A stretch of 64,000 nucleotides of DNA from Streptomyces sp. P3 (GTDB lineage Bacteria > Actinomycetota > Actinomycetes > Streptomycetales > Streptomycetaceae). The stretch spans positions 1,550,001 to 1,614,000 of the forward strand of contig NZ_CP028369.1 of assembly GCF_003032475.1 (NCBI RefSeq). Direction: 5' to 3'. A program made the translations under genes and the position numbers. The notes under the pieces were generated by a model. The model was given only the letters and a program-made list of their open reading frames with translations. It searched no databases and was not told where the DNA came from. Positions 1 to 8,833 of the stretch are shown piece after piece (position 1 is the stretch's first letter; each line of letters starts with the position of its first letter).

Positions 1-192
1 GGCCCGGCCTTCGGCTTCACGGCGCACCCAGCCCTTCTGATGGAGATTGTCCAAAACGGTCATCACGGTGGTGTACGCGATGGACCGTTCCTGCTGAAGG
101 TCTTCCAGGACTTCTCGAACGGTGACCGGGCGGTTCCACTTCCACACCCGCGTCATGACCGCGTCTTCGAGTTCTCCCAATGGGCGAGGCAC
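1..192 (-). CDS. BlaI/MecI-family transcriptional repressor, N-terminal part
   Basis: Only the first 64 codons lie in the window; the gene runs off the left edge. The translation has the winged-helix pattern of BlaI/MecI/CopY repressors: a PLGELEDAVM-type first helix, a PVTVREVLEDL segment, and a recognition helix reading AYTTVMTVLDNLHQKGWV. The family represses target operons, classically beta-lactamase or copper genes, often with a membrane sensor protease. No partner is visible here. GTG at 190-192 is the only start that keeps the complete first helix. No Shine-Dalgarno is visible, but TATTGT sits just upstream, so a leaderless transcript is possible. The target cannot be named. Confidence 0.8.
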   Translation of the reverse strand, partial: MPRPLGELEDAVMTRVWKWNRPVTVREVLEDLQQERSIAYTTVMTVLDNLHQKGWVRREAEGRA

Positions 193-261
193 AGCTCAGA
201 ACAATAGTGGGAGATCACACCAATCGCGTGCCGGACGGGCACTTTCGCCGACAAACGCCAA

Positions 262-301
262 CAAAAAGGGCGCGCAGCTCCGGATGGAGCCGCGCGCCCC
301 G
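262..301 (-). terminator. Rho-independent terminator after the small membrane-protein gene
   Basis: On the minus strand a GC-rich stem (GGGCGCGC with its complement, extended by GGCTCC/GGAGCT and closed by a four-base loop) is followed directly by a run of five T. It lies about 27 bases beyond the stop codon of the gene at 328-507 and faces the same way. The T-run is unusual in this window, where most hairpins lack one. Confidence 0.85.
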
Positions 302-327
302 GGGGCGGCGGAGCATCGCGGGGGCGG

Positions 328-507
328 TCAGGCCTCCGGGCTCACGGCGGTCTGGCGGGTCCCCTCCGCGCGCGCGAGGGCGGCGTCGACGGCCGCGTCC
401 TCCTTGGCCTTGTTGGCGCCGCCCTGGGTCTTCACGATCACCCTGATCAGGCCGATGAAGAACACCGCCATGACGACGGGGGGCAGCAACGCGGAGACGT
501 AGTCCAT
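328..507 (-). CDS. Small conserved single-pass membrane protein
   Basis: Fifty-nine residues. Residues 4-24 form one hydrophobic helix (ALLPPVVMAVFFIGLIRVIV), followed by a basic and then an Ala/Glu-rich cytoplasmic tail. A longer reading frame extends upstream, but its extra N-terminus is Arg/Pro-rich low complexity typical of an antisense frame, so ATG at 505-507 is preferred. Such short proteins are common and uncharacterised in Streptomyces. It ends just before a strong terminator and follows the hypothetical gene at 560-1291 in the same direction. No function is assigned. Confidence 0.7.
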   Translation of the reverse strand: MDYVSALLPPVVMAVFFIGLIRVIVKTQGGANKAKEDAAVDAALARAEGTRQTAVSPEA

Positions 508-559
508 GGAACCAGGGTAGCCAGGGAGGAACGCGACACCGGGGCGGGGTGCGCGGGGG

Positions 560-1291
560 TCAGCCGACGGCGAGTCGCCGCTGCTCGGGGTCGGCGGGCG
601 GCGGGGTCGGTCTGCGGCGCGGGAAGACCTCGCCCGGCGTGGGGACGGGCCGGCGGGCGGGCTCCGGGGAGGCGGGCTCGGCGGGCACGGGACCGGGGCC
701 CGGCGTGGCCGGCTTTCCCGCGGGCTTCTTCCGAGGCTCCTCCTGCGGTCGGCCGCCGGGGTCCGCGCCGGCCGCGGAACCCACCGACACACGGACGGGC
801 ACCTCCTCGCAGAGGCCTCCCGGAAGGGCCAGGAGGCGCGTACGGGACGCCGGGACGGTCGCGGTGGCCGCCGGGGCCCTGCGGGCCGTACGACGGGCCA
901 GTCGGGCGCGTACGTCCTCCTCGGCGAGCGTCTGGCAGCGTTCCAGGAGGGCCGCGCCCGCCGGGTTGCCGCGCAGGGCGCGCAGAGCGGCGAGGTCGTC
1001 GGGATCGGGCCGGTAGCCGGTGGCCAGGACCTCCTCCAGGAGCGCGAGGTAACCGGCGGCGGTGCCGGGAAGGGCTGCGCGGTACCGGCCGAGGTCGGCC
1101 ACCAGGAACGCCCGGAGCCGGGCGGCCTCGTGCATCGCCTCGTCGAGGGACTCGGCTAGGCGATGGCAGTCCTGGATGTCCTCGGCGGAGACGGGGCCGG
1201 GGTGAAGGGCGAGGGCGAGGGCGCGGCGGAGCACGCGCAGCTCCTCCGCGCCGAACGCCAGGCCGCCTCGGGATCCGTAGGGCGTGGGCAT
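560..1291 (-). CDS. Conserved hypothetical protein with Pro-rich C-terminus
   Basis: The product has 243 residues. Residues 1-140 look folded and helical (ELRVLRRALALALHP, LDEAMHEAARLRAFLVADLGRY, a leucine-rich YLALLEEVLATGY segment). The remainder is Pro/Ala/Arg-rich and probably disordered. There is no signal peptide or membrane segment. I do not recognise a named domain. The ATG at 1289-1291 has no Shine-Dalgarno, but TATCGT lies six bases upstream, fitting a leaderless promoter. The frame is favoured over opposite-strand frames because only its N-terminal half has natural amino-acid composition. Confidence 0.65.
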   Translation of the reverse strand: MPTPYGSRGGLAFGAEELRVLRRALALALHPGPVSAEDIQDCHRLAESLDEAMHEAARLRAFLVADLGRYRAALPGTAAGYLALLEEVLATGYRPDPDDLAALRALRGNPAGAALLERCQTLAEEDVRARLARRTARRAPAATATVPASRTRLLALPGGLCEEVPVRVSVGSAAGADPGGRPQEEPRKKPAGKPATPGPGPVPAEPASPEPARRPVPTPGEVFPRRRPTPPPADPEQRRLAVG

Positions 1292-1673
1292 GCGGCGACG
1301 ATACGCGCTAATCAGACAAATTCGACATAGTGGGCGGGTGTGGCGCGCCCGAATCCGCTCCGTCGGCCCCGGCCCCGGCCCCGTCCGGCTCCGTCCGCCG
1401 ACCTCTGCCGTCGGCCCGCTGTCGGGTCGCCGCTGTCGGGACGCCGCCGTTGCCGCCGACCCGCCCCGACCGCCGACCGACCGCCTCTGCGCGCGGACCG
1501 GCCGGGCCCGACCGAGGCCCGTGCGGGTCGCGAGGCCCAGGCAGACGTCGCGAGGCGAGGTTCACGCAGGCCGCCGGTGCCGCGGGTGCCTGGCGAGCAC
1601 AGGCGGCGGCCGGGCCGGGATCGGCGGGGCCGGGCCCGTTCGGCGCCCTCCCGGCTGCGGGAGGGCGGTCGGC
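1292..1673. other. Intergenic region between coaX and the hypothetical gene
   Basis: This stretch of 382 bases has no convincing gene. Open frames on both strands are Arg/Pro/Gly-rich shadows. The 1300-1330 end is AT-richer than its surroundings and probably carries the promoter of the minus-strand gene starting at 1291. The 1644-1667 end holds the coaX hairpin. The middle is GC-rich low complexity (runs of ccggcc) with no clear motif. Confidence 0.5.
1644..1667 (-). terminator. Hairpin terminator after coaX
   Basis: A perfect 10-bp stem (CGCCCTCCCG with its complement) and a four-base GCTG loop start six bases beyond the coaX stop codon. There is no T-run, as is usual for Streptomyces terminators. 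It marks the end of the five-gene cofactor operon. Confidence 0.6.
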
Positions 1674-2471
1674 TCACATGCGCGACACGTTCCGCTCGTA
1701 CACCAGGCGCAGCCCGATCAGCGTCAGCCACGGCTCGTGCTCGTCGATCACCGAGGACTCGCCCAGCACCGTCGGCGCCAGGCCACCGGTCGCGATCACC
1801 GTCACGTCGTCCGGGTCCTCGGCGAGCTCCCGGGCCATCCGGGTCACCACGCCGTCGACCTGGCCGGCGAAGCCGTAGAGGATCCCGGACTGCATCGCCT
1901 CGACCGTGCTCTTGCCGATCACGCTCCGAGGCCGGGCCAGCTCGATCTTGCGCAGCTGAGCGGCCTTGACGCCCAGCGCGTCCACCGAGATCTCGATGCC
2001 GGGGGCGATGACCCCGCCGACGTACTCCCCGCGCGCGCTGACCGCGTCGAACGTCGTCGCCGTCCCGAAGTCGACGACGATCGCCGGACCGCCGTAGAGC
2101 TCGTTCGCCGCGACGGCGTTGATGATGCGGTCGGCACCGACCTCCCTGGGGTTGTCGAACAGGATCGGCACCCCGGTCTTCACGCCCGGCTCGACGAGCA
2201 CGGCGGGCACGTCGCCGTAGTAGCGCCGCGTCACCTCACGCAGTTCGTGCAGCACCGAGGGCACGGTGGCGCAGATCGCGATGCCGTCGATGCCGTCGCC
2301 CAGCTCGTCCCCCAGGAGGGGGTGCATGCCCATCAGCCCTTGCAGGAGCACGGCCAGTTCGTCCGCCGTGCGGCGGGAGTCGGTGGAGATCCGCCAGTGC
2401 TCGACGATGTCCTCACCGTCGAAGAGGCCGAGCACGGTGTGCGTGTTGCCCACGTCGATCGTCAGCAGCAT
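1674..2471 (-). CDS. coaX: Type III pantothenate kinase
   Basis: This cytoplasmic enzyme phosphorylates pantothenate, the first committed step of CoA synthesis. The product is 265 residues, normal for CoaX. It starts with MLLTIDVGNTHTVLGLF, the ASKHA phosphate-binding loop with the key Asp. Further on are GADRI (about 112-116), DFGTATTFD (about 134-142) and GGVIAPGI, the standard CoaX signatures. It is the last gene of the minus-strand operon, 16 bases after nadC, and a hairpin follows. Grouping with panC places an early pantothenate step and CoA entry in one transcription unit with NAD synthesis. Type III kinases are generally not feedback-inhibited by CoA. Confidence 0.97.
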   Translation of the reverse strand: MLLTIDVGNTHTVLGLFDGEDIVEHWRISTDSRRTADELAVLLQGLMGMHPLLGDELGDGIDGIAICATVPSVLHELREVTRRYYGDVPAVLVEPGVKTGVPILFDNPREVGADRIINAVAANELYGGPAIVVDFGTATTFDAVSARGEYVGGVIAPGIEISVDALGVKAAQLRKIELARPRSVIGKSTVEAMQSGILYGFAGQVDGVVTRMARELAEDPDDVTVIATGGLAPTVLGESSVIDEHEPWLTLIGLRLVYERNVSRM

Positions 2472-2487
2472 GGCCGGTCCCCGTTCC

Positions 2488-3498
2488 CTACTCCGCCGCT
2501 CGCAGATCCAGACCGATGTCCAGGATCGGCGAGGAGTGCGTCAGGGCGCCCACGGCGAGGAAGTCGACGCCCGTGTCGGCGTAGACCTTGGCGTTGTCCA
2601 GGGTGAGCCGGCCCGACGCCTCCAGCAACGCGCGCTTGCCCACCAGGGCGACGGCCTCCGCGCACTCGGCGGGCGTGAAGTTGTCCAGCAGGATGAGGTC
2701 GGCGCCCGCGTCGACGACCTCGCGCAGCTGGTGCAGGGTGTCGACCTCGACCTCGATCGGCACGTCCGGGAAGGTCTCCCGCACCGCCTCGAAGGCCTCG
2801 GCGACACCGCCCGCGGCGACCACGTGGTTGTCCTTGACCAGTGCCGCGTCGGACAGCGACATGCGGTGGTTGACGCCCCCGCCGCAGCGGACGGCGAACT
2901 TCTCCAGCGAACGCAGGCCCGGCGTCGTCTTGCGGGTGTCGCGCACGCGTGCCCCGGTGCCCTCCAGGACGTCCGCCCACGCGCGCGTGGCGGTGGCGAT
3001 GCCGGACAGACGGCACAGCAGGTTCAGCGCGCTGCGCTCGGCGGTGAGGAGGTCACGCGTGCGCGTGGTGACCGACAGCAGCTTCTGCCCGGCCTCCACC
3101 CGGTCGCCGTCCTCCACGTGCCGCTCGACCTCGAACTCGTCCGTGCAGACGACCGAGACGACGGCCTCGGCGATCCGCAGCCCCGCGGCCACGCCCGCCT
3201 CGCGCGCGGTGAAGTCGGCGGTGGCGACCGCCTCCTCGGGGATGGTCGCGACCGTCGTCACGTCGACGCCGTGCGCCAGGTCCTCCTGGATGGCGACGTT
3301 GGCGATGTCCTCCACCTCGACGGGGTCCAGTCCGGCGTCGACGAGCAGCTGGGCGAGTGCGGGGTCGAGCCCGCACTCCTCGTATTCGGCGTATCCCTCG
3401 TCGGTGAATCCGGCGTCTGCGGCGGCGCCGCAGGCACAGCCGTCGCCGCAGCCGCCGGTCGGGGCGAGGGGAAGGTCGGGGGTGCTCACGTCTGTCAC
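2488..3498 (-). CDS. nadC: Nicotinate-nucleotide pyrophosphorylase (quinolinate phosphoribosyltransferase)
   Basis: NadC converts quinolinate and PRPP to nicotinate mononucleotide, CO2 and pyrophosphate. The product is 336 residues. The conserved enzyme occupies roughly 45-336, with DTRKTTPGLR, KFAVRCGGGVNHR, LVKDNH and the C-terminal LTHSSPILDIGLDL. The first 45 residues are an extra segment with four clustered or nearby cysteines (GGCGDGCACG, then EECG). GTG at 3496-3498 overlaps the nadB stop as GTGA, which implies translational coupling and supports this start. It lies between nadB and coaX. nadA is not in the window. Confidence 0.96.
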   Translation of the reverse strand: MTDVSTPDLPLAPTGGCGDGCACGAAADAGFTDEGYAEYEECGLDPALAQLLVDAGLDPVEVEDIANVAIQEDLAHGVDVTTVATIPEEAVATADFTAREAGVAAGLRIAEAVVSVVCTDEFEVERHVEDGDRVEAGQKLLSVTTRTRDLLTAERSALNLLCRLSGIATATRAWADVLEGTGARVRDTRKTTPGLRSLEKFAVRCGGGVNHRMSLSDAALVKDNHVVAAGGVAEAFEAVRETFPDVPIEVEVDTLHQLREVVDAGADLILLDNFTPAECAEAVALVGKRALLEASGRLTLDNAKVYADTGVDFLAVGALTHSSPILDIGLDLRAAE

Positions 3499-5210
3499 TG
3501 CTCCTGGTGGTGCTGCCGGGTCGGGGGGAAGTCTGCGGTATCGGTGGTGTGTACGGCGAGGGTCCGGTCCGGATTCAGCCGTACGACGATGTGGCGGCGC
3601 CAGCCGGCGTCGTCACGGTCGGCGTGGTCCTCGCGCCAGTGGCAGCCGCGGGTCTCCTCGCGCAGGAGCGCGGCGGCGACCAGGACGCGCGCGACGCACA
3701 GGAGGTTGGTGGCCTCCCAGGTGTCGACGCCGGGCTCGGCCGTCTTGCCGTTCTCGTCGAGGGCGTCGCGGGCCTCGGTGTGCAGCCGCTGCAACTGGTC
3801 GGCGGCCCTCTCGAGGGACGCGGCGGAGCGCAGTACGCCCGCGCCGTCGGTCATGATCCGCTGGATGGCGAACCTGGCCTCGGGGGCGAGCAGCGGGTGC
3901 GCCGGCCGCTCGGGGCGCTCCACCGGCGTGGGCACCCGCGCGTGCAGTGCGTCGTCCGTCCGGCTCGCGGCGATGTCGGTCACGATGCGCTCGGCGTAGA
4001 CAAGGCCTTCGAGGAGCGAGTTGGACGCCAGCCGGTTCGCGCCGTGCACACCGGTGCAGGCGACCTCGCCGCACGCGTACAGGCCCGGCACGGTGGTACG
4101 GCCGTGGGAGTCGGTGCGCACGCCGCCGGAGGCGTAGTGGGCCGCCGGGGCGACCGGGACGGGCTCGGTGACGGGGTCGATGCCGTGGGCGCGGCAGGCG
4201 GCGAGGATCGTCGGGAAGCGGTGCTCCCACATCTCGGCGCCGAAGTGGCGGGCGTCCAGGAACATGTGCTCGGCGTCCTGCTCCTGCATACGGCGCATGA
4301 TGCCCTTGGCGACGATGTCCCGGGGCGCGAGCTCGGCCAGCTCGTGCCGGCCGAGCATGAAGCGCACGCCGTCCGCGTCGACCAGGTGCGCGCCCTCGCC
4401 GCGCACGGCCTCCGAGACGAGGGGCTGCTGGCCCTCGGCGTCCGCGCCCAGGAACAGCACGGTCGGGTGGAACTGGACGAACTCCAGGTCGGAGACCTCC
4501 GCGCCCGCGCGCAGGGCGAGCGCCACGCCGTCGCCGGTGGACACCGAAGGGTTGGTGGTCGCCGAGAACACCTGGCCCATGCCGCCGGTCGCGAGGACGA
4601 CGGCGGGGGCGTGCACGGCCCCCACACCGTCGTGCTGGCCCTCGCCCATGACGTGCAGGGTCACGCCGGCGGTGCGGCCTTCGGCGTCCGTGAGGAGGTC
4701 CAGGACGAGTGCGTTCTCGACCGTGCGCAGTCCGCGCGCGCGGACCGCCTCGACGAGCGCGCGGGAGATCTCCGCGCCGGTCGCGTCGCCGCCCGCGTGC
4801 GCGATACGGCGACGGTGGTGGCCGCCCTCGCGGGTCAGCTCCAGGCCCCCTTCCTCGGACTCGTCGAAGTGCGCGCCGGTCTCGATCAGCCGTCGCACGG
4901 CGTCGGGGCCCTCGGTGACGAGGATCCGCACGGCCTCCTCGTCGCACAGCCCCGCGCCCGCCACCAGCGTGTCGTCCAGGTGCTGTTCGGGCGTGTCGCC
5001 GTCGCCCAGGGCCGCGGCTATGCCGCCCTGCGCCCAGCGGGTGGAGCCGTCGTCGAGGCGCGCCTTGGTGACGACGACCGTCCTCAGCCCCGCGGCCTCG
5101 CAGCGCAGGGCCGCGGTCAGGCCGGCGACGCCGGAGCCGACGACCACCACGTCCGCGGAGATGTTCCACCCGGGCGCGGGTGCGTGCAGTCGTATGCCTG
5201 TGCTGGTCAC
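3495..5210 (-). CDS. nadB: L-aspartate oxidase
   Basis: This flavoenzyme oxidises L-aspartate to iminoaspartate for quinolinate synthesis. The product is 571 residues. An N-terminal FAD Rossmann loop ([14 protein letters not shown], about 21-34) is followed by the succinate-dehydrogenase-like [12 protein letters not shown] and [19 protein letters not shown] segments of the active site, then ASGGV and [29 protein letters not shown] for FAD binding. The C-terminal helical domain is complete. GTG at 5208-5210 overlaps the panC stop (GTGA), and the gene's own stop overlaps the nadC start the same way, so the three are translationally coupled. Confidence 0.97.
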   Translation of the reverse strand: MTSTGIRLHAPAPGWNISADVVVVGSGVAGLTAALRCEAAGLRTVVVTKARLDDGSTRWAQGGIAAALGDGDTPEQHLDDTLVAGAGLCDEEAVRILVTEGPDAVRRLIETGAHFDESEEGGLELTREGGHHRRRIAHAGGDATGAEISRALVEAVRARGLRTVENALVLDLLTDAEGRTAGVTLHVMGEGQHDGVGAVHAPAVVLATGGMGQVFSATTNPSVSTGDGVALALRAGAEVSDLEFVQFHPTVLFLGADAEGQQPLVSEAVRGEGAHLVDADGVRFMLGRHELAELAPRDIVAKGIMRRMQEQDAEHMFLDARHFGAEMWEHRFPTILAACRAHGIDPVTEPVPVAPAAHYASGGVRTDSHGRTTVPGLYACGEVACTGVHGANRLASNSLLEGLVYAERIVTDIAASRTDDALHARVPTPVERPERPAHPLLAPEARFAIQRIMTDGAGVLRSAASLERAADQLQRLHTEARDALDENGKTAEPGVDTWEATNLLCVARVLVAAALLREETRGCHWREDHADRDDAGWRRHIVVRLNPDRTLAVHTTDTADFPPTRQHHQEQ

Positions 5211-6199
5211 GAGGCGGCTCCGAAGGTGAGGGGGAGGTTGTCGATCAGCCGGGTCGTGCCGACCCGGGCGGCGACGGCGAGAACGGCCTCGCCGGTGAAG
5301 TCGTCCTCGATCTCGGTGAAGTCGGACGGGTCGACGAGCGCGAGGTAGTCCAGCCGCAGCGGGGGGTCGAGCCGCAGGGCCTCGTCCAGGATCTGGCGGG
5401 CGGCCGCGCGGACCGCGGCGGGGTTGCCCGGGGCGGCCTTGGCGACGGCGTGCGCGTCGGCGGCCGCGCGGGATTCGCCGATGGCGCTGAGCGCCTCGGC
5501 GCGCGCTTGTGTGGCGGGCACCTCCCGCGCGCGGGCCCGCAGTGCCTCCTGCGCCGCGTGCCGGTCACGGCCGGCGAAGAGGGCCTGGGAGAGCGCGAGC
5601 GCGGTGCGCCGCTCCCGCGCGGACAGATAGCGGTTGCGGCTGGACAGCGCCAGCCCGTCCTCCTCGCGCACGGTCGGCACGGCGACGACCTCGGTGCCGA
5701 AGTTCAGATCCCGGACCATGCGGCGGATCAGGGCGAGCTGCTGGGCGTCCTTCTGCCCGAAGAGGGCGGCGTCGGGCCGGGTGAGGTGCAGCAGCTTGGC
5801 GACGACGGTGAGCATGCCGTCGAAGTGCCCGGGCCGTGAACCGCCCTCGAGGCGCTCGCCCATGGGGCCCGCGGAGATCCTGACCTGCGGCTCGCCGCCC
5901 GGGTAGACCTCGTCCACGGACGGAGCGAACACGACGTCCGCGCCGGCCTGCCCGGCGATCTCCAGGTCGGCGTCCAGGGTGCGCGGGTAGCGGTCGAGGT
6001 CCTCGCCCGCGCCGAACTGCAGCGGGTTGACGAAGACCGTGACGACGACCTCGCCGCCGGGCCCGGCGAGCTCGCGGGCGGTGCGCACCAGGGTGGCGTG
6101 CCCCTCGTGCAGGGCGCCCATCGTCATCACGACGGCCCGGCGGCCGTCACGCGTGCGTGCGTGCAGCTCGTCGGCGGTGCGCAGCAGGGCGGCGGTCAT
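5207..6199 (-). CDS. panC: Pantothenate synthetase
   Basis: PanC condenses pantoate with beta-alanine using ATP to make pantothenate. The HIGH-type motif appears as MGALHEGH (27-34), followed by [24 protein letters not shown] and the KMSKS-like LSSRNRYL. At 330 residues it is longer than most PanC proteins (about 280). The extra length lies in an Ala/Arg-rich stretch around 200-265. The ATG overlaps the stop of the DUF2520 gene (ATGA), and its own stop overlaps nadB. The product feeds coaX at the end of the same operon. Confidence 0.97.
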   Translation of the reverse strand: MTAALLRTADELHARTRDGRRAVVMTMGALHEGHATLVRTARELAGPGGEVVVTVFVNPLQFGAGEDLDRYPRTLDADLEIAGQAGADVVFAPSVDEVYPGGEPQVRISAGPMGERLEGGSRPGHFDGMLTVVAKLLHLTRPDAALFGQKDAQQLALIRRMVRDLNFGTEVVAVPTVREEDGLALSSRNRYLSARERRTALALSQALFAGRDRHAAQEALRARAREVPATQARAEALSAIGESRAAADAHAVAKAAPGNPAAVRAAARQILDEALRLDPPLRLDYLALVDPSDFTEIEDDFTGEAVLAVAARVGTTRLIDNLPLTFGAAS

Positions 6200-7161
6200 C
6201 CGGCATCTCCTTCGGCGCCGTGCGGGCCGGGACTGCCGGGGTCGGACGGGGCGCCGTGGGGGTTTCCGGCGAGCACCCCGAGGAGGTCCTCGGCGAGTTC
6301 GGGCTTGAGGAGCCCGTGGGCGAGCGCGCGGTCGGCGGTCGCGCGGGCCATCGCGAGATAGCCGGCGACGGCCTGCGGGGCGTGCTCACGCAGCTGCGCG
6401 ACGTGCGCGGCGACCGTCCCCGCGTCCCCGCGCGCCACGGGCCCGGTGAGCGCGGCGTCGCCCGAACGCAGCGCGTTGTCGAGAGCGGCGCCGAGCAGCG
6501 GGCCGAGCATCCGGTCGGGGGCTTCGACGCCGGCCGCGCGCAACAGCTCCATGGACTGGGCGACCAGGGTGACCAGGTGGTTGGCGCCCAGGGCGAGGGC
6601 CGCGTGGTAGAGCGGGCGGCTCTCCTCGGCGATCCACTCCGGTTCGCCGCCCATCTCGATCACCAGGGCTTCCGCGGCCATCCGCAGTCCGTCGGGCGCG
6701 GTGACGCCGAAGGAGCAGCCGGCCAGGCGCTGGACGTCCACCGGGGTGCCCGTGAAGGTCATCGCGGGGTGCAGGGCGAGCGGGAGGGCGCCGGCGCGCA
6801 GGGCGGGGTCGAGGACCTTCGCGCCGTACCGCCCGGAGGTGTGCACGAGCAGTTGGCCGGGGCGTACGGCGCCGGTCTCGGCGAGGCCGTCCACCAGGCC
6901 GGGCAGGGCGTCGTCGGGGACCGTCAGCAGCACCAGGTCGGCCCGCCGCAGGACCTCTGCGGGCGGGACGAGCGGCACGTCGGGCAGCAGGAGCCCGGCT
7001 CGTCGTCTGGACGCGTCGGAGACACCGGAGACGGCGACCGGACGATGCCCGGCGAGCTGGAGGGACGCGGCCAGGGCAGGACCCACCCGGCCCGCGCCGA
7101 CGACGCCGACGGCGAGCCGTGCGGGGCGGTCCCTCGGGTCTGGTTGTTGGGCTGTACTCAC
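6196..7161 (-). CDS. Rossmann-fold/DUF2520 protein, candidate PanG-type ketopantoate reductase
   Basis: From GTG at 7159-7161 the product is 321 residues. An N-terminal NAD(P)-binding loop ([16 protein letters not shown], about 19-34) is followed by [10 protein letters not shown] and [30 protein letters not shown], then an all-helical C-terminal half (DUF2520). This is the domain pair of the ketopantoate reductase PanG. As first gene of the operon, overlapping panC, it is well placed to supply pantoate, but the activity is inferred. GGAAGG lies nine bases before this GTG. An in-frame ATG at 7215 (339 residues) has no such site. A still longer frame is not credible. Confidence 0.85.
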   Translation of the reverse strand: MSTAQQPDPRDRPARLAVGVVGAGRVGPALAASLQLAGHRPVAVSGVSDASRRRAGLLLPDVPLVPPAEVLRRADLVLLTVPDDALPGLVDGLAETGAVRPGQLLVHTSGRYGAKVLDPALRAGALPLALHPAMTFTGTPVDVQRLAGCSFGVTAPDGLRMAAEALVIEMGGEPEWIAEESRPLYHAALALGANHLVTLVAQSMELLRAAGVEAPDRMLGPLLGAALDNALRSGDAALTGPVARGDAGTVAAHVAQLREHAPQAVAGYLAMARATADRALAHGLLKPELAEDLLGVLAGNPHGAPSDPGSPGPHGAEGDAG

Positions 7162-7245
7162 GCGACGCGGCCTTCCGTTCCAGTCCGCTCGGGGTACCGG
7201 ACGATTTCTCGTCATGTTAACGCGATCCGTTCGAGAGGCGTCCGG

Positions 7246-7254
7246 TTGTCCACA
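7246..7254 (+). promoter_or_regulatory. Consensus DnaA box
   Basis: TTGTCCACA matches the preferred Streptomyces DnaA box exactly. The bases from 7250 onward also form a short palindrome, CCACAG-G-CTGTGG. It is a single site in the region upstream of the NAD/CoA operon, so a regulatory or DnaA-titrating role is more likely than an origin. Chance occurrence is possible. Confidence 0.4.
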
Positions 7255-7261
7255 GGCTGTG

Positions 7262-7309
7262 GGCTTTCCCACCCGTTCCCGGCATCGGCCGGGAACGGGT
7301 GGGAGAGCT
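7262..7309. repeat. Long perfect inverted repeat
   Basis: The core arms at 7268-7283 and 7288-7303 are perfect 16-bp complements around the loop ATCG. Pairing continues outward to 7262/7309 with only G-U wobbles, giving about 22 bp. It lies inside a divergent promoter region rather than after a gene. It could be a terminator blocking read-through toward the + gene, an operator, or a structured leader. Confidence 0.7.
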
Positions 7310-7553
7310 GGGGCACGGGTGGGGGCACGGGTGGTTGGGTCGGGCGGCCGTGTCTGGCGCCGCAGGCCGGAGGTGGGTGCGGGTGAGGGGGCCGGGCGCG
7401 GGTCTGCGGGCGGGGCGCGGCAAGGAGGCACTGGCGCGGACCGGACGGGGCTGTGTGGGCCGGCCCGCGTGAGGTGCGGGTCGGCGGGCCCGAGGGGAGG
7501 CCGACGGGATATGCGCGTGCTCACGCGCGCGGGGGCACGGCATCATCCGGGGC

Positions 7554-8759
7554 ATGACATACACGACGGACCGAGGAGACGAAAAGACGACGCAGCAGCG
7601 CCTCCGGGAGCGGCGGGCGGTCGCCCACCGGGAGGCGCGACGCGTCCTGTCGCGCGCGGGATTCCGCAGCACGCTGCGCGAGCGGCTCGCGCACCTCCAC
7701 GAGCACGCACCCGACGTCCACGACCTGGACGAACCCGGTGACATGTACGGCGACGGGATCGTGGGAGCCCTCGAGGAGCGGGTCGCCGAACTCCTCGGGA
7801 CGGAGGCCGCCGCGTTCTTCCCGACCGGCACGATGGCCCAGCAGATCGCGCTGCGCTGCTGGGCGGGCCGTACCGGCAACCCGACGGTCGCACTGCACGC
7901 GCTGAGTCATCCCGAGAGGTGGGAACGGGGCGCGTTCACCGCCGTCAGCGGACTGCGCACCGTCCGGGTCACGGGTGAGCCCCGGCTGCCCACGGCCGCG
8001 GAGGTGCGCGCCTTCGAGGAGCCCTTCGGCGCGCTGATGCTGGAGCTGCCCCTCCGCGACGCCGGTTACGTGCTGCCCTCCTGGGAGGAGCTCACCGAGA
8101 CCGTGGAGGCGGCCCGCGAGCGCGACGCGGTGGTGCACTTCGACGGCGCGCGACTGTGGGAGACGACCCGTCGTTTCGGGCGTCCTCTGCACGAGATCGC
8201 CGACCTGGCGGACAGCGTCTACGTGTCGTTCTACAAGTCCCTCGACGGTTTCGGCGGTGCCGCGCTCGCCGGTCCGCGGTCGCTGGTGGAGGAGGCGAAG
8301 ACCTGGCGGCACCGGTACGGCGGCATGGTCTTCCAGCAGTTCCCCACCGCTCTGTCGGCGCTCATCGGCCTGGAGCGCGAACTGCCCCGGCTGCCCGAGT
8401 ACGTGGACCACGCGCGCGTGGTGGCCGCCGCGCTGCGCGAGGGCCTCGCCGCGACGGACGTGCCGTGGGCGCGCGTGTACCCGGAGCCGCCGCACACCCA
8501 CGAGTTCCAGGTCTGGCTGCCGTACGAGGCCGACGTCCTCGCCGAAGCGGCGCTGCTCCAGGCCGAGGAGACGGGGACGATGCTCTTCGCGGGCGCCTGG
8601 GAGCGGCGTGGGCCGGGGCTGGCCGTCACCGAGGTCGGCGTCCGCTCCGAGGGTCTGACGTGGACGGCGGACGATGTGAAGGCGGCGGTCGCGGACTTCA
8701 CCACGTGGATCCCCCGGGCGGCCCGGGCCGCCGACGGGGCCGACGGGGCCGACGGGTAG
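7554..8759 (+). CDS. PLP-dependent beta-eliminating lyase / threonine aldolase family protein
   Basis: The product is 401 residues and belongs to fold-type I PLP enzymes of the threonine aldolase/beta-eliminating lyase family, which cleave beta-hydroxy amino acids or eliminate beta substituents. GDGIVGALEERVAELLGTEAAAFFPTGTMAQQ is the N-terminal cofactor-phosphate region, VVHFDGARLWE carries the cofactor-ring Asp, and SFYKSLDGFGGAALAG contains the Schiff-base Lys. The C-terminus ends in a GADGADG repeat. It is transcribed divergently from the pan operon. The exact substrate cannot be read from sequence. The ATG at 7554 lacks a strong ribosome site. Confidence 0.85.
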   Translation: MTYTTDRGDEKTTQQRLRERRAVAHREARRVLSRAGFRSTLRERLAHLHEHAPDVHDLDEPGDMYGDGIVGALEERVAELLGTEAAAFFPTGTMAQQIALRCWAGRTGNPTVALHALSHPERWERGAFTAVSGLRTVRVTGEPRLPTAAEVRAFEEPFGALMLELPLRDAGYVLPSWEELTETVEAARERDAVVHFDGARLWETTRRFGRPLHEIADLADSVYVSFYKSLDGFGGAALAGPRSLVEEAKTWRHRYGGMVFQQFPTALSALIGLERELPRLPEYVDHARVVAAALREGLAATDVPWARVYPEPPHTHEFQVWLPYEADVLAEAALLQAEETGTMLFAGAWERRGPGLAVTEVGVRSEGLTWTADDVKAAVADFTTWIPRAARAADGADGADG

Positions 8760-8772
8760 GGGCAGGTGGGCG

Positions 8773-8806
8773 GGGCACGGGCGCCGGGCCTCCAGGGCCC
8801 GTGCCC
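8773..8806 (+). terminator. Hairpin after the PLP lyase gene
   Basis: A 10-bp stem, GGGCACGGGC with GCCCGTGCCC, encloses a 14-base loop and begins 13 bases after the stop codon. There is no T-run. A terminator is the simplest reading. Confidence 0.5.
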
Positions 8807-8833
8807 GCGCGGCAGCCCCGCCCCGGCGGCCGG

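Larger units (their letters stand above)
7162..7553. other. Divergent intergenic region with promoters of the panC operon and the PLP lyase gene
   Basis: This 392-base stretch lies between two divergent genes. The end near the pan operon is AT-richer (gtcatgttaacgcgatcc) and should hold that promoter. A consensus DnaA box is at 7246-7254 and a very long hairpin at 7262-7309. Two direct copies of gggcacgggtg follow at about 7310-7335, then GC-rich sequence with no gene. The 7505-7553 end probably carries the promoter of the + gene, but I cannot fix its hexamers. Confidence 0.5.

Noticed and set aside
3507..5348. Long + strand open frame of 613 codons opposite nadB
   Set aside because: Antisense shadow created by GC-rich third positions; its translation is Gly/Arg/Val-rich low complexity, while nadB on the other strand has every family motif.
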